Positions 8,244-16,220 of a stretch of 64,000 nt of DNA are shown piece after piece. The notes below the pieces were generated by a model, which was not told where the DNA came from, made no database searches, and worked only from the letters and a program-made list of their open reading frames with translations. Source of the DNA: Acidobacteria bacterium 28-1 (GTDB lineage Bacteria; Acidobacteriota; Blastocatellia; Pyrinomonadales; Pyrinomonadaceae); NCBI GenBank assembly GCA_002050365.1, contig MWYZ01000038.1:23523-87522 (forward strand). Direction: 5' to 3'. A program made the translations under genes and the position numbers. Each line of letters begins with the position of its first letter. The stretch's first letter is position 1.

Positions 8244-9299
8244 TTAGACTGCTTTTGCGAACTTTCTGTTTTCCATTTTCTTAATGGCATCCGCTTTATA
8301 ACTTTCCGACGGGTGAGCATACCGGGAAATTGTCTTTAATCCGCTATGACCTAGAATCTGCGACAAGGTAAGCAAATCAACTCCATTCTCGACGGCACGG
8401 CTGGCGAATGTATGACGGCAATCGTAAAGCCGGAAATTCATCTTCAATCGCTCCATTGTCCGAATGTGCATCTTGTCTATCGTTTCGGTTGCAGCGCGGA
8501 AATCTTCGTCGTTTTGCGGAAATAAGTTTTCACCTTTGAATCTTTGCAGACGACCTTTAAGAACCGCGCTTGCCTTTGCGGAAAGATGAACTTGCCTCAA
8601 ACTCGCTTTTGTTTTGCCCTTTGTAATTTTCAAAAAACCTTGATTAAGAAAAACTTCGCTTCGTTTTATTCGATAAATTTCACCGCATCGCATACCACTT
8701 TGAAGCATTAAAATTGCCACGTCTTGAAGCGGCTGCGGAGCTGCAAGCAAGTAAACCTTTTCTTCGTCGTCTGTTAAAACGTGAAAATCCGCGTCATTCT
8801 CTTTTAACAGCTTGACGTTTTGCGCTGGATTATTACGCAAGACATCTTCATTTACCAACCTTTTGAAAATCTTCTTTAGCGTAATCAATTCACGGTTGAC
8901 CGTGCCGCGTGTGATTTTGTCCTTTGTCTTTCTCGACGTTTGACCGCTTCGCCAAACGACGAACTTTTCAACGTCTTTCGCTTCGATTGCATCCGTTTTC
9001 TTTTTTCCGAAAAATTCAGTCAAAACTTGAACCGCGAACCGCTCGCGCCGTTCGGTTGTCTGTTCGGCGTGGCTAACCATTGACCACTTGAGAAAATCAC
9101 TCGCGGCGGCGGCGAATGTCGGCGCATCTTTCTTCGGCTTGATGCCGATGCGCCCTAACGCTAATTCGTGCCGGAAAGCCGCTTCAATCGTCAAAGCATC
9201 GCGCTTATTCGAGCATTTTGTTGATTGCTGGACAAGCGAGCCGTCAAAGGTGAATTTCATCCAAAAAAACTTTGAATTTTCGCGTTTATATAAACTCAT
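8244..9299 (-). CDS. int: Tyrosine recombinase (site-specific integrase)
   Basis: Catalyses integration and excision of the element by recombining the att cores. It has 351 residues: an N-terminal arm-binding region, a SAM-like core-binding domain (about 60-150), and a catalytic domain with the first Arg in LQSGMRCGEIYRIKR, the RLYDCRHTFAS box (His-to-Tyr at the usual first position, a common variant) and ILGHSGLKTISRYAHP with the final His and the nucleophilic Tyr. Its 3' end lies about 120 bp from the attL core, as expected for a self-mobilising unit. Its start overlaps the end of the zinc-finger gene by 14 bp, suggesting translational coupling. Confidence 0.95.
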   Translation of the reverse strand: MSLYKRENSKFFWMKFTFDGSLVQQSTKCSNKRDALTIEAAFRHELALGRIGIKPKKDAPTFAAAASDFLKWSMVSHAEQTTERRERFAVQVLTEFFGKKKTDAIEAKDVEKFVVWRSGQTSRKTKDKITRGTVNRELITLKKIFKRLVNEDVLRNNPAQNVKLLKENDADFHVLTDDEEKVYLLAAPQPLQDVAILMLQSGMRCGEIYRIKRSEVFLNQGFLKITKGKTKASLRQVHLSAKASAVLKGRLQRFKGENLFPQNDEDFRAATETIDKMHIRTMERLKMNFRLYDCRHTFASRAVENGVDLLTLSQILGHSGLKTISRYAHPSESYKADAIKKMENRKFAKAV

Positions 9300-10059
9300 T
9301 ATTTTTGCTCCTTTTTGTAGACTTTGCTGTTCCTTCTTTTATAAGTTCCCGGTTTGCTTCGCGCTTGGCTTTTCTTTCGGCTTTTTCTTCCGGCGTTAAA
9401 TTGCGATAACGGCGCGTTCTTAAAATGCCAAAACACGGAGCAGAGCAAGTTTTTGATTCTTCGCGTTTTGCCCAAAAGACGCGATTGCAAATCTCACAGG
9501 CTCGCAGCCTATCAAGATTTATAGTGCTGATTAATTCTAAAAAAACCGGGAGACTTGCTCTAAATTCACCGTCTTTTTCTGTAATTGGAATCGAAATTTC
9601 CAAGCTAGGTTTGTGCCAGGAAGAGTTTTCTGTTTTTTTCTTTTTTTCAGACACCCTGTCAATCACTAATTTAATATTTTTGCGTGTTTGGTAAATTTCT
9701 TCGTAAGTGATAATTACAGCGTCCAATAAAGCCTTGTATCGCCGCCTATCTAAATCGTTGTTCGACTCCGCCGACTTATTAAACCAACAGTTGAATATAT
9801 TTGTTTTGGCTTCTCTGTCGAAGTCTTTGAAACATTCATCAAAAATATCAGACCACAAATCTACGTCAGTTTTTTGTTCTTGTAACAACCATTCATTGGT
9901 GAATGCTTCTATCACCTTGCCCGCGTTAGGCATATCAGCATCAGGCGGAACTAAATTAACCATTTTAAGAATAGCAGCCAGTTCTGGCAGACATTTATAC
10001 TTTGCCCTTGATTTCTTTTCCGTTTGTTGCAAGCCTTCACTCTTTTTCTTTTTAGGCAT
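9286..10059 (-). CDS. CGNR-like zinc-finger protein encoded with the integrase
   Basis: A 257-residue protein. The C-terminal part has LRACEICNRVFWAKREESKTC followed by APC and a basic tail (residues about 195-257), giving a C-x2-C...C-x3-C metal site like CGNR zinc fingers. The N-terminal two thirds are alpha-helical with no motif I recognise. The Lys/Arg-rich ends suggest nucleic-acid binding. It is the first gene of the leftward operon and overlaps the integrase start. A role in controlling integration or replication is inferred from position only. Confidence 0.6.
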   Translation of the reverse strand: MPKKKKSEGLQQTEKKSRAKYKCLPELAAILKMVNLVPPDADMPNAGKVIEAFTNEWLLQEQKTDVDLWSDIFDECFKDFDREAKTNIFNCWFNKSAESNNDLDRRRYKALLDAVIITYEEIYQTRKNIKLVIDRVSEKKKKTENSSWHKPSLEISIPITEKDGEFRASLPVFLELISTINLDRLRACEICNRVFWAKREESKTCSAPCFGILRTRRYRNLTPEEKAERKAKREANRELIKEGTAKSTKRSKNNEFI

Positions 10060-10246
10060 ATTTTTGAAACCGTGTAACGCTTAATTGCTACATTGTGTTT
10101 ATTAAAAGTTACATTTCCTATAACGCTTACTCGACATTTTTTGCTTGATAAATTAAAACAAGTTTTTTGTTGCAAATAGCACACTAGATAACGTAGCATA
10201 GCCTTAACTTGTTAGCAAGTAAAAGTAACACAAGGAGTGAAATAAA
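10060..10246. promoter_or_regulatory. Divergent control region of the element (early switch region)
   Basis: 187 bp between the leftward integrase operon and the rightward replication operon. TAACGCTTA occurs twice (near 10075 and 10120), and the inverted repeat ACTTGttagCAAGT sits at 10207-10220; both are candidate operators. A possible rightward promoter is TTGCAA at 10170-10175 with TAGCAT at 10194-10199 (18-bp spacer). A good ribosome binding site, AAGGAG, lies 9 bp before the ATG at 10247. Confidence 0.45.
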
Positions 10247-10480
10247 ATGAATTTGAATGTTATGGAGAGAAACCAAATGACGCAATCAAACGTTACAAAT
10301 AATAAATTTGCGTATTCAGTTGAAGAAATCAGCGAACAAACCACGCTTTCAAAAGCCTTTCTGCGAAACGAGATTCGCGCCGGACATTTAAAAGCAAATC
10401 GTTTCGGACGGCGTGTTTTAGTGCTGTCTGAAAATTTACAGAATTATTTAAAAAAAGGAGAAATCGAAGATGCAAAATGA
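10247..10480 (+). CDS. Excisionase-like helix-turn-helix protein
   Basis: A 77-residue DNA-binding protein. The core AYSVEEISEQTTLSKAFLRN followed by EIRAGHLKANRFGRRVLVL matches the MerR-like HTH_17/excisionase fold: a helix-turn-helix then a basic wing with GRRVLV. Proteins of this kind direct integrases toward excision or act as repressors. It is first in the rightward operon, divergent from the integrase, with a strong AAGGAG site. It overlaps the next gene by 11 bp. Confidence 0.8.
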   Translation: MNLNVMERNQMTQSNVTNNKFAYSVEEISEQTTLSKAFLRNEIRAGHLKANRFGRRVLVLSENLQNYLKKGEIEDAK

Positions 10481-10742
10481 AAAAGCCGTCGCGACAAACA
10501 ACGGCTTCAATAAAATAAACAAACAATTAACTATGACAAATTCTACACAAAAAACAGAAATAAAGCAATCGAAATTAAACTTCGGCAATCCGCCGGAAAT
10601 AATAATTTGTTTTGCTTGCCATCGCGAAAGGGAATTTGACGGATACATTTTCCGTCTCGTTCGCGTGTGCGCCGATTGCCGAACCGAAAGCGAGGTTTTG
10701 ATAACCCGAAAACGATTTGAGCGGCGGAGGGCAAGCAAATGA
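10470..10742 (+). CDS. Small zinc-ribbon protein, unknown
   Basis: A 90-residue protein with a polar N-terminal 40 residues and a zinc-ribbon core IICFACHRERE...RVCADC, two CxxC pairs 16 residues apart, followed by a basic tail (ITRKRFERRRASK). Such proteins often bind DNA or RNA. An internal ATG at about 10533 could be the real start. It overlaps both neighbours (11 bp and 4 bp), so it is part of the replication operon. Confidence 0.55.
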   Translation: MQNEKAVATNNGFNKINKQLTMTNSTQKTEIKQSKLNFGNPPEIIICFACHREREFDGYIFRLVRVCADCRTESEVLITRKRFERRRASK

Positions 10743-13099
10743 ATCAAATTTTAGAACACGCAAGAAAATATCATCGGCGAGGCTGGCAGCCTTTGCCAAT
10801 CGCTTACGGCTCAAAAAACCCGAACTTTTCCGGCTGGCAGAAATTTCAAACCACCGAAGCGGATTTGCCTAACCATTTCAACGTCGCGGCTCAAAACATT
10901 GGAGTTTTGCTGCACAACGGCTTGACGGATGTTGATTTGGACTCGCCTGAAGCGGTCAAGATTGCCGATTACTTTTTACCGCCGACCGACGCTGTTTTCG
11001 GACGCGCAAGCAAAATGCGTTCGCATCGAATTTTCAAATGCAAAGGCGCGGCGTTTGAGAAATTCAATAATCCGTTTCTTGTAAGTTCTAAAGACGAGAA
11101 GGAACGAAAAAACGCTTGCATTGTCGAGATTCGCACGGGCAACGGACTGCAAACAGTCTTTCCCGGCTCGACGCACTCAAGCGGCGAAGTTGTCGAATGG
11201 CACACGGACGGCGAACCGCTTCAAGTTGACGCTCAAAACTTGCGCCGGGCGGTTGCTCTGATGGCTTCAGCGTGCCTTATTTCCACGTTTTGGCGCGGTG
11301 GTGTGCGGCAAGATTTAACAATGGCGGTGGGCGGTGCATTACTGCGAAACGGCTTTGATGTGCCGCAGGTGAAAAAATTTATCAAAGCAATTTGTTTTGC
11401 GGCAAGCGATGAAGAAACCGCCGACCGATTGAAAGCAGTGGACGCAACGGCGCAAAAATTAAAGAGCGGTAAAAATGTTTACGGCTTTCCCAAACTTGCC
11501 GAATTGACGGACAACAAACTTGTTGAAAACGTTTGTAAATGGCTTCAAATTGAAAGCAGACAAGACGGCGAACCCGTTCACCAAACCGACGCGCCCGCCG
11601 AATTTACAGGCGAACCGAAACCGCTCGATTTAACTTTGAAACCAGTTGAACCGCTTGACGATGATTGCCTGCCGAAAGTGCTTGTTGATTGGTTGAGACC
11701 AGCTTCAAAAGTTATCGGATGTCCGTTTGATTTTCTCGTTTTATCGGCGGTGATTATGGTTGGGAGTATTATCGGCTCACGGCTTCGCGTGAAACCTTTG
11801 CGCCATTCGGATTGGTTTGTAGTTCCTAACCTTTACGGCGGATGCGTCGGTTTGCCGTCCACAAAGAAAACGCCCGCGCTCGACGAAACTCGCAAACCGA
11901 TTTTGGAATTACAGGCGAAAGCCCGTAAAGAGTTTTCGGATAAAATAAAAGATTTTGTGATTGAAGCGAAATGTTACGAACGGGATACAGCCGCAGTTTA
12001 TAAAGAAAAACTAGGATTGACGGAAACAAAAGGGAAAATCAATTCGTTGACCGAACCCAACACGCCTGTTTTGAAGCGTTACGAAACCAACGATATAACC
12101 ACGCCGAAGCTCGCGCAATTTCTTTCCGAAAATCCGATTGGTTTATTACAAAACCGCGATGAATTAGTTGGTTGGTTTAAATCGCTTGAAGCAGATTACG
12201 ACCTCAACGCCCGGTCATTTATTTTGGAAGTTTGGAAAGGCGCGATTGCTTACGAACTGGCTAGAGTTGGAAACGGTGAAATTCAAATCACATCGGGAAC
12301 GCTTTCGATTATCGGCGGAATTCAACCGTCAAAGCTGCAACGATACATCTCGGAAGCCTACTCATTCGACAATTCGGACGGCTTGCCGCAGCGTTTTTTG
12401 TTCGCATACCCCGACACAAGCAAACGAAGCGAAAAGCCGACACAACCCGATTATGACGCAATGAGAGACGGCTATTCGGCGGTGAATCGGTTATGCAAAA
12501 AACTTGCCGAATTTGATTTTAGCGGAAAAGTAATCGGCGCGAATGGTGACATATTTCAAATCGTCAAATTTAACGCCGAAGCTCAAGCCGTAGTTGACGA
12601 ATGGCAAGCCGACACGGAAGCCGAAGCCGAAACCCTGCAAGTTGAAGATGAAGCATTTTCGGCATATCTCTACAAAATGCCGAAAAGCTGCTTTGCCATC
12701 GCTTTAATTTTCCACTGTCTTGAACATATCAACGATGCCGCGTTCCCGGACGAAATGACAATCGAAACCACTTTGCGAGCGATTGCTTACACGGAAATTT
12801 TAATCACACACGCCCGGCGTGTTTTTGCGCTCGGCGAAAATCAAATCTTTTCTTTGGCGCAAATCCTAATCGGCAAAATCAAAAAAGGCGAACTTGAGCA
12901 AGGTTTTACCGCTTACGAAATCAAACGTAAGCAGTGGAGCGGACTGAAAACGCCTGACACGATAAAAGACGTTATCGTTTTGTTAATTGATTACGGCTAT
13001 TTGCTGGAATTGCCGACAAGCGGCGAACCCGGCAGACCAACAATAAAATACGCCTTTCATCCTTCATTGGAAACGGAGAAAAAAGATGAAGTGGAATAA
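10739..13099 (+). CDS. PrimPol-type primase/polymerase fused to DUF3987 helicase-like domain
   Basis: The likely replication initiator of the element, 786 residues. Residues 1-200 resemble the bifunctional primase/polymerase N-terminal domain: RRGWQPLPIAYGSKNPNFSGW, then NIGVLLHNGLTDVDLDS with the acidic metal site, and VEIRTGNGLQTVFPGSTHSSG. A linker of about 90 residues leads to a DUF3987-type ATPase region (about 310-700) containing LLQNRDELVGWF as the probable Walker B. The expected Walker A is GLPSTKKT at 371-378, which lacks the usual second and third glycines. Start and stop overlap neighbouring genes by 4 and 14 bp. Confidence 0.8.
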   Translation: MNQILEHARKYHRRGWQPLPIAYGSKNPNFSGWQKFQTTEADLPNHFNVAAQNIGVLLHNGLTDVDLDSPEAVKIADYFLPPTDAVFGRASKMRSHRIFKCKGAAFEKFNNPFLVSSKDEKERKNACIVEIRTGNGLQTVFPGSTHSSGEVVEWHTDGEPLQVDAQNLRRAVALMASACLISTFWRGGVRQDLTMAVGGALLRNGFDVPQVKKFIKAICFAASDEETADRLKAVDATAQKLKSGKNVYGFPKLAELTDNKLVENVCKWLQIESRQDGEPVHQTDAPAEFTGEPKPLDLTLKPVEPLDDDCLPKVLVDWLRPASKVIGCPFDFLVLSAVIMVGSIIGSRLRVKPLRHSDWFVVPNLYGGCVGLPSTKKTPALDETRKPILELQAKARKEFSDKIKDFVIEAKCYERDTAAVYKEKLGLTETKGKINSLTEPNTPVLKRYETNDITTPKLAQFLSENPIGLLQNRDELVGWFKSLEADYDLNARSFILEVWKGAIAYELARVGNGEIQITSGTLSIIGGIQPSKLQRYISEAYSFDNSDGLPQRFLFAYPDTSKRSEKPTQPDYDAMRDGYSAVNRLCKKLAEFDFSGKVIGANGDIFQIVKFNAEAQAVVDEWQADTEAEAETLQVEDEAFSAYLYKMPKSCFAIALIFHCLEHINDAAFPDEMTIETTLRAIAYTEILITHARRVFALGENQIFSLAQILIGKIKKGELEQGFTAYEIKRKQWSGLKTPDTIKDVIVLLIDYGYLLELPTSGEPGRPTIKYAFHPSLETEKKDEVE

Positions 13100-13652
13100 C
13101 CGATTGAAATCAGTATTAACCAAACCCGAAGAAAGCGTTTTTTCGGGAGAATGTCTAGAAACGCAACTGCGAATAACTGCGGAAACTCCGCTTAAGTTAG
13201 TTTCCGCAGTTATTCGCAGTGACGAGTTTAGACATTTTCCCAAAAACAACTATGAACTTGCAGACATCAAAAGCGAAAAACTTCACGAAGTCTTAAACCG
13301 ATTTATCGAAAGCGGAATCACATTTGACGTTTCCGCCGACGATTTTCAAATCATTGACCGGGCGCAAATCTTGAAGGCTTCGGACAAGGAATTTCTCAAA
13401 CTGAACGGCGCGGCAATTCTCTGCCAACTTCAACAATCGCTTTTGATGAAACACTTGTTTTCACATTCGCCGGAACAGTTTGAAGATTTTTGTTTTGAGA
13501 TAATGGAACGGGAATCTCTAAACTCACCACTGCGAATAACTGACAAAACTCGATTCGAGATTTACTTTGAAGCGGTGGAAAGCGTCACGCGCAAGTGGTT
13601 TGCGGGTTTGCTTGGTGAAGAGTTAGACCCGGTATCGGATTTTATAAACTAA
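13086..13652 (+). CDS. Unknown protein overlapping a large palindrome
   Basis: A 188-residue protein overlapping the replication gene by 14 bp. Residues 20-55 are encoded by an imperfect palindrome of about 110 bp, and the related peptides LRITAET and LRITDKT appear at about 28 and 150. The middle and C-terminal parts (DQFEDF-like helices, FEIYFEAVESVTRKWFAGLL) are helical and acidic. No family is recognised. Position directly after the primase fits an accessory replication protein, which is inference. Confidence 0.55.
   Translation: MKWNNRLKSVLTKPEESVFSGECLETQLRITAETPLKLVSAVIRSDEFRHFPKNNYELADIKSEKLHEVLNRFIESGITFDVSADDFQIIDRAQILKASDKEFLKLNGAAILCQLQQSLLMKHLFSHSPEQFEDFCFEIMERESLNSPLRITDKTRFEIYFEAVESVTRKWFAGLLGEELDPVSDFIN
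13138..13248. repeat. Large palindrome inside coding sequence, candidate replication origin
   Basis: A perfect 22-bp inverted repeat (13166-13187 and 13199-13220, 11-bp spacer) is extended outward by imperfect pairing to about 13138 and 13248. The inner core CTGCGAATAACTG recurs as a third, direct copy at 13530-13542. Location just downstream of a primase-helicase gene suggests a replication origin or a site for an element-encoded DNA-binding protein. Confidence 0.85.
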
Positions 13653-13740
13653 AAGGCATAGCAAGGGCAGCCTTTGACAATAAAAACGCGCCATAGGACG
13701 CGCAAAAATCAGGAAAATTAAACAAACAGGAGAAAATACT

Positions 13741-14091
13741 ATGAATTTTAACAATGAACTAATAAAAGACAAAAACGAATTTGCCCGCGTCGTTCGCAAA
13801 ATACAAGCATCCGGGATTACTGATGACGAAGAAATCAGCGAAATAATAGTGCGTGATTACCGGCATCTTTTTCGCGAACTAAACGAACTCGAAAAGGAAA
13901 AAGCCGCTCACCAAGCGGAAACCTCTCTAATTGAGAAGGTTGTGGCGGAATCTAACCGGGAAAGTATCGAAGAAAAAGGGCATCCGGCTTTTGTGTGCCA
14001 GCGTATTGACGGCGTGAAGCAATTCAGACTATACGACGCTCTTACACAGGCAGAGATTGCCGAACTCAAAACAAACGGAATAATTCTTTAG
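13741..14091 (+). CDS. Unknown element protein, 116 aa
   Basis: Preceded by a good ribosome binding site (AGGAG, 8 bp before ATG) after an 88-bp gap that holds a short GC-rich hairpin near 13690 (ACGCGCC/GGACGCG). The protein is acidic and mainly helical (residues 1-75, EEISEIIVRDYRHLFRELNELE), with a short mixed C-terminal region containing FVCQRIDGVKQFRLYDALT. No family is recognised. It begins a tightly packed run of small genes. Confidence 0.55.
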   Translation: MNFNNELIKDKNEFARVVRKIQASGITDDEEISEIIVRDYRHLFRELNELEKEKAAHQAETSLIEKVVAESNRESIEEKGHPAFVCQRIDGVKQFRLYDALTQAEIAELKTNGIIL

Positions 14092-14093
14092 TT

Positions 14094-14291
14094 ATGCAAA
14101 AAACAAACGCAAAATACACGCTAATGCTTCACAATAATCGGCATTTAATCATCAAGACATCCGAAAACGGCAACCCGCACGTGATTGCCGAATGTTACCT
14201 TGAGCAAACAGCCGCTCAAATCTGCCAACTTTTAACAGATGCGGCGGACGCTGATTTAACTCCGGAAAATAACCAAACAGAGCGGAAATAA
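14094..14291 (+). CDS. Unknown element protein, 65 aa
   Basis: Begins 2 bp after the preceding stop codon, so it is probably co-translated. It reads MQKTNAKYTLMLHNNRHLI, a short beta-rich start, followed by a helix (CYLEQTAAQICQLLTDAADA) and a polar tail. The composition is normal for a small soluble protein. No family is recognised. Confidence 0.45.
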   Translation: MQKTNAKYTLMLHNNRHLIIKTSENGNPHVIAECYLEQTAAQICQLLTDAADADLTPENNQTERK

Positions 14292-14327
14292 CCGAAACGA
14301 TAGAAATTTAGAGATTTTGATAGATAT

Positions 14328-14684
14328 ATGCCAAAACAAGCGAACAAAGAAAAAATACTGATTGCATTGATTGAAACACCTTCAATCCGTGAAGCGTCAA
14401 AAAAATCCGGCATCGGCGAAGCGACCATTTACCGATATTTACAGGATAAGGATTTTCTTGCCGAATACCGAAACGCCCGAAGGCAAACGGTTGAATCGGC
14501 AATCGCACAGATGCAAAGCGCGGCATCCGAAGCGGTTGAAAGGTTAAAGGAACTGCAATACTGCGAAAATCCGGCGGTTGCGGCTCGATGCGCTCAAATT
14601 ATTTTTGAAAATTCCATTAAAGGAATGGAAACGACCGATATTTTACAAAGATTGGAGATGCTGGAAAATGAACATTTTAAATAG
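14328..14684 (+). CDS. Helix-turn-helix protein resembling phage terminase small subunits (phBC6A51-type)
   Basis: A 118-residue protein. Residues 5-45 (KEKILIALIETPSIREASKK, then SGIGEATIYRYLQDKDFLAE) form a helix-turn-helix of the type found in small terminase subunits and phage HTH proteins, followed by a long helix (ARRQTVESAIAQMQSAASEA) and a C-terminal helical region. In phage satellites a private small terminase redirects helper packaging; here that role is only a hypothesis. The 3' end overlaps the next small gene by 17 bp. Confidence 0.6.
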   Translation: MPKQANKEKILIALIETPSIREASKKSGIGEATIYRYLQDKDFLAEYRNARRQTVESAIAQMQSAASEAVERLKELQYCENPAVAARCAQIIFENSIKGMETTDILQRLEMLENEHFK

Positions 14685-14883
14685 ATTGAAGAAAATCGAA
14701 AACCAAATAACCGAAAACGATTCTGAATTTTGCGCGTGTCAGAAGCAAGCCGCGTTTAGAATTATCGAAACGCCGGAAGATGATGTTGAAGATTCAACCG
14801 CCATCTGTGCGGCGTGCCTCAAACCGCACGGCGAACCGATACACGCCGCTTTTAATATAAAGACAATCGGAGAAACTAAATGA
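14668..14883 (+). CDS. Small Cys-rich protein, first of a tandem paralogous pair
   Basis: A 71-residue protein starting MNILNRLKKIENQ, nearly the same N-terminus as the next gene (MNILNRLKKLESE). It contains FCACQ and ICAACLKPHGEP, two Cys pairs that could bind one zinc. The ATG at 14668 is chosen over an upstream open frame because it gives the paralogue-matched start. It overlaps the upstream HTH gene by 17 bp and the next gene by 4 bp, so translation is probably coupled. Confidence 0.6.
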   Translation: MNILNRLKKIENQITENDSEFCACQKQAAFRIIETPEDDVEDSTAICAACLKPHGEPIHAAFNIKTIGETK

Positions 14884-15155
14884 ATATTTTGAACAGGCTA
14901 AAAAAACTCGAAAGTGAAGTAATTGGCGATTCAACCTTCTGCGATTGCAACGGGACGGAGCAGAAGGTTGAATTTCAGAAGCGCACTGTCGAATACGATG
15001 CTTACGCAACGGGCGTTTACGTGGCGTATCAAAATTCCGAAACGGCAAAAAAACTTGGGCTTGAAACGCCAAACGAACCGCCGACAGTAGAGAATTGTCC
15101 GGCGTGCGGCAAACCGATAAACAAGCGCGTGATAATTCTCGAACTTATTAAATGA
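14880..15155 (+). CDS. Small Cys-rich protein, second of a tandem paralogous pair
   Basis: A 91-residue protein whose N-terminal 12 residues match the preceding gene. It has FCDCNG and ENCPACGKPINKR, the same Cys pair arrangement, with a longer central insert (TVEYDAYATGVYVAYQNSET). ATGA overlap with the previous gene supports an operon. The pair probably arose by tandem duplication. In phages, similar small zinc proteins sit beside terminase genes, but the function is unknown. Confidence 0.6.
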   Translation: MNILNRLKKLESEVIGDSTFCDCNGTEQKVEFQKRTVEYDAYATGVYVAYQNSETAKKLGLETPNEPPTVENCPACGKPINKRVIILELIK

Positions 15156-15172
15156 AAATGGAGAAAATAAAT

Positions 15173-15349
15173 ATGAACGACAAAATAACGAAAAACGAAG
15201 AACATTTCAACGAAATTCGCCGAAAAAAAGAGGCGGAAAACGAGGAAAAGCGTAGCCAAACAAAACGGCGGCTTGAATCTGAATTTAACCGCCCGGATAA
15301 CAATGTGATTGAAAAATTTAGAGGAGAAAATAATGAAAAAATTAGCTGA
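15173..15349 (+). CDS. Small highly charged protein, unknown
   Basis: A 58-residue protein if started at the ATG at 15173, which has GGAG 9 bp upstream. An ATG at 15152 overlapping the previous stop would give 65 residues. About half the residues are Lys, Glu, Arg or Asp (NEIRRKKEAENEEKRSQTKR), suggesting an extended helix or coiled coil. It overlaps the start of the next gene by 17 bp. No family is recognised. Confidence 0.45.
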   Translation: MNDKITKNEEHFNEIRRKKEAENEEKRSQTKRRLESEFNRPDNNVIEKFRGENNEKIS

Positions 15350-15968
15350 AATAAAAAAAGGACTTGATTCGACTAACGCGAGAATTGCCGAACTCGAAAC
15401 CGAGCTTAACAAGCAAACGGCGACCTTTGAAGCCACTCAAACGGCGTTCATCGCAGGCAAGGCGAATTTGCCCGCGCTTCACACCGAACAATCGAAATTA
15501 TCGCTCCTCACGCAAGCGATTGAATCGTTAGAAGCAACTGCAAACGAATTGCGGACTACTTTTAACGAAGTCACGGCAGCCGAAACGCGGACTGCTTTAA
15601 TCGAATCGGCAAGGGTAGCCGGGCGATGTGCCGAAACTCTTTTTGATGAAGCACTCGCTGACAGGCGCGAGCTGGATGACGCAATCGGCGAACTTGCCGA
15701 AAAGTTCACCGACAGGATGCTTGAATTTCACGCGAAACGAAAATCATATTTGAAGTCACGCGGACAGCTTGAGCCGACCACAAAAATTCCCGAAATTTCC
15801 GACGATGCTATCCTGCTGCTCGAAAAAAACCACCTAAATTTTCCGTCGATTCGATTCGGTTTGAGCTTTCAAGCGGCTTGCGAAGTAATTGAAAAAGAGC
15901 GGGAAAAATCAGAATTAGCCAAACGCCAAGCCGAAAAAGCGCGGCAAATGTCGTCCGGCAGATATTAA
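15333..15968 (+). CDS. Coiled-coil protein, unknown
   Basis: A 211-residue protein started at the ATG at 15333, which is preceded by GAGGAG 6 bp upstream; a TTG at 15309 is less likely. Residues 1-135 are predicted coiled coil with Leu/Ala heptad spacing (ITARIAELETELNKQ-like, then LTQAIESLEATANEL). A short loop with KIPEISDDAILLLEKN precedes a C-terminal charged helix. It is the last gene of the rightward operon. Phage scaffold or head-associated proteins can look like this, but there is no specific support. Confidence 0.55.
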   Translation: MKKLAEIKKGLDSTNARIAELETELNKQTATFEATQTAFIAGKANLPALHTEQSKLSLLTQAIESLEATANELRTTFNEVTAAETRTALIESARVAGRCAETLFDEALADRRELDDAIGELAEKFTDRMLEFHAKRKSYLKSRGQLEPTTKIPEISDDAILLLEKNHLNFPSIRFGLSFQAACEVIEKEREKSELAKRQAEKARQMSSGRY

Positions 15969-16009
15969 ATCGGCGGGCTGGAGTGTTTCTCCGTCTCACA
16001 TACCGCCGA

Positions 16010-16047
16010 CTTTGGCGGGCGCGGCTGCCAAAGCTCGCCCGCCAAAG
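16010..16047. terminator. GC-rich hairpin after the rightward operon
   Basis: CTTTGGCGGGCG (16010-16021) pairs with CGCCCGCCAAAG (16036-16047) around a 14-nt loop. No T-run follows, so it may be a Rho-aided stop or a structural element. It lies in a GC-rich 150-bp stretch unlike the surrounding AT-rich element DNA. Confidence 0.5.
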
Positions 16048-16220
16048 CTAACCAAAAAACCTGCTAAAACCAGCTAAAACCGCCGAAAATCACCCCTCGC
16101 CAAAAAAAGCCGTGAGCGTTAAACTTGCGACTTTTGGTGTTGCGAGTTATTATTCACGAACGTCAAAGGCTGATTGCTTCAAAAACTAAAAAGGCTAATC
16201 AGATTTGGAAACTATTAAAA

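Noticed and set aside
13064..13249. Minus-strand gene across the palindrome
   Set aside because: It shows the same peptide as the plus strand only because the DNA is palindromic.
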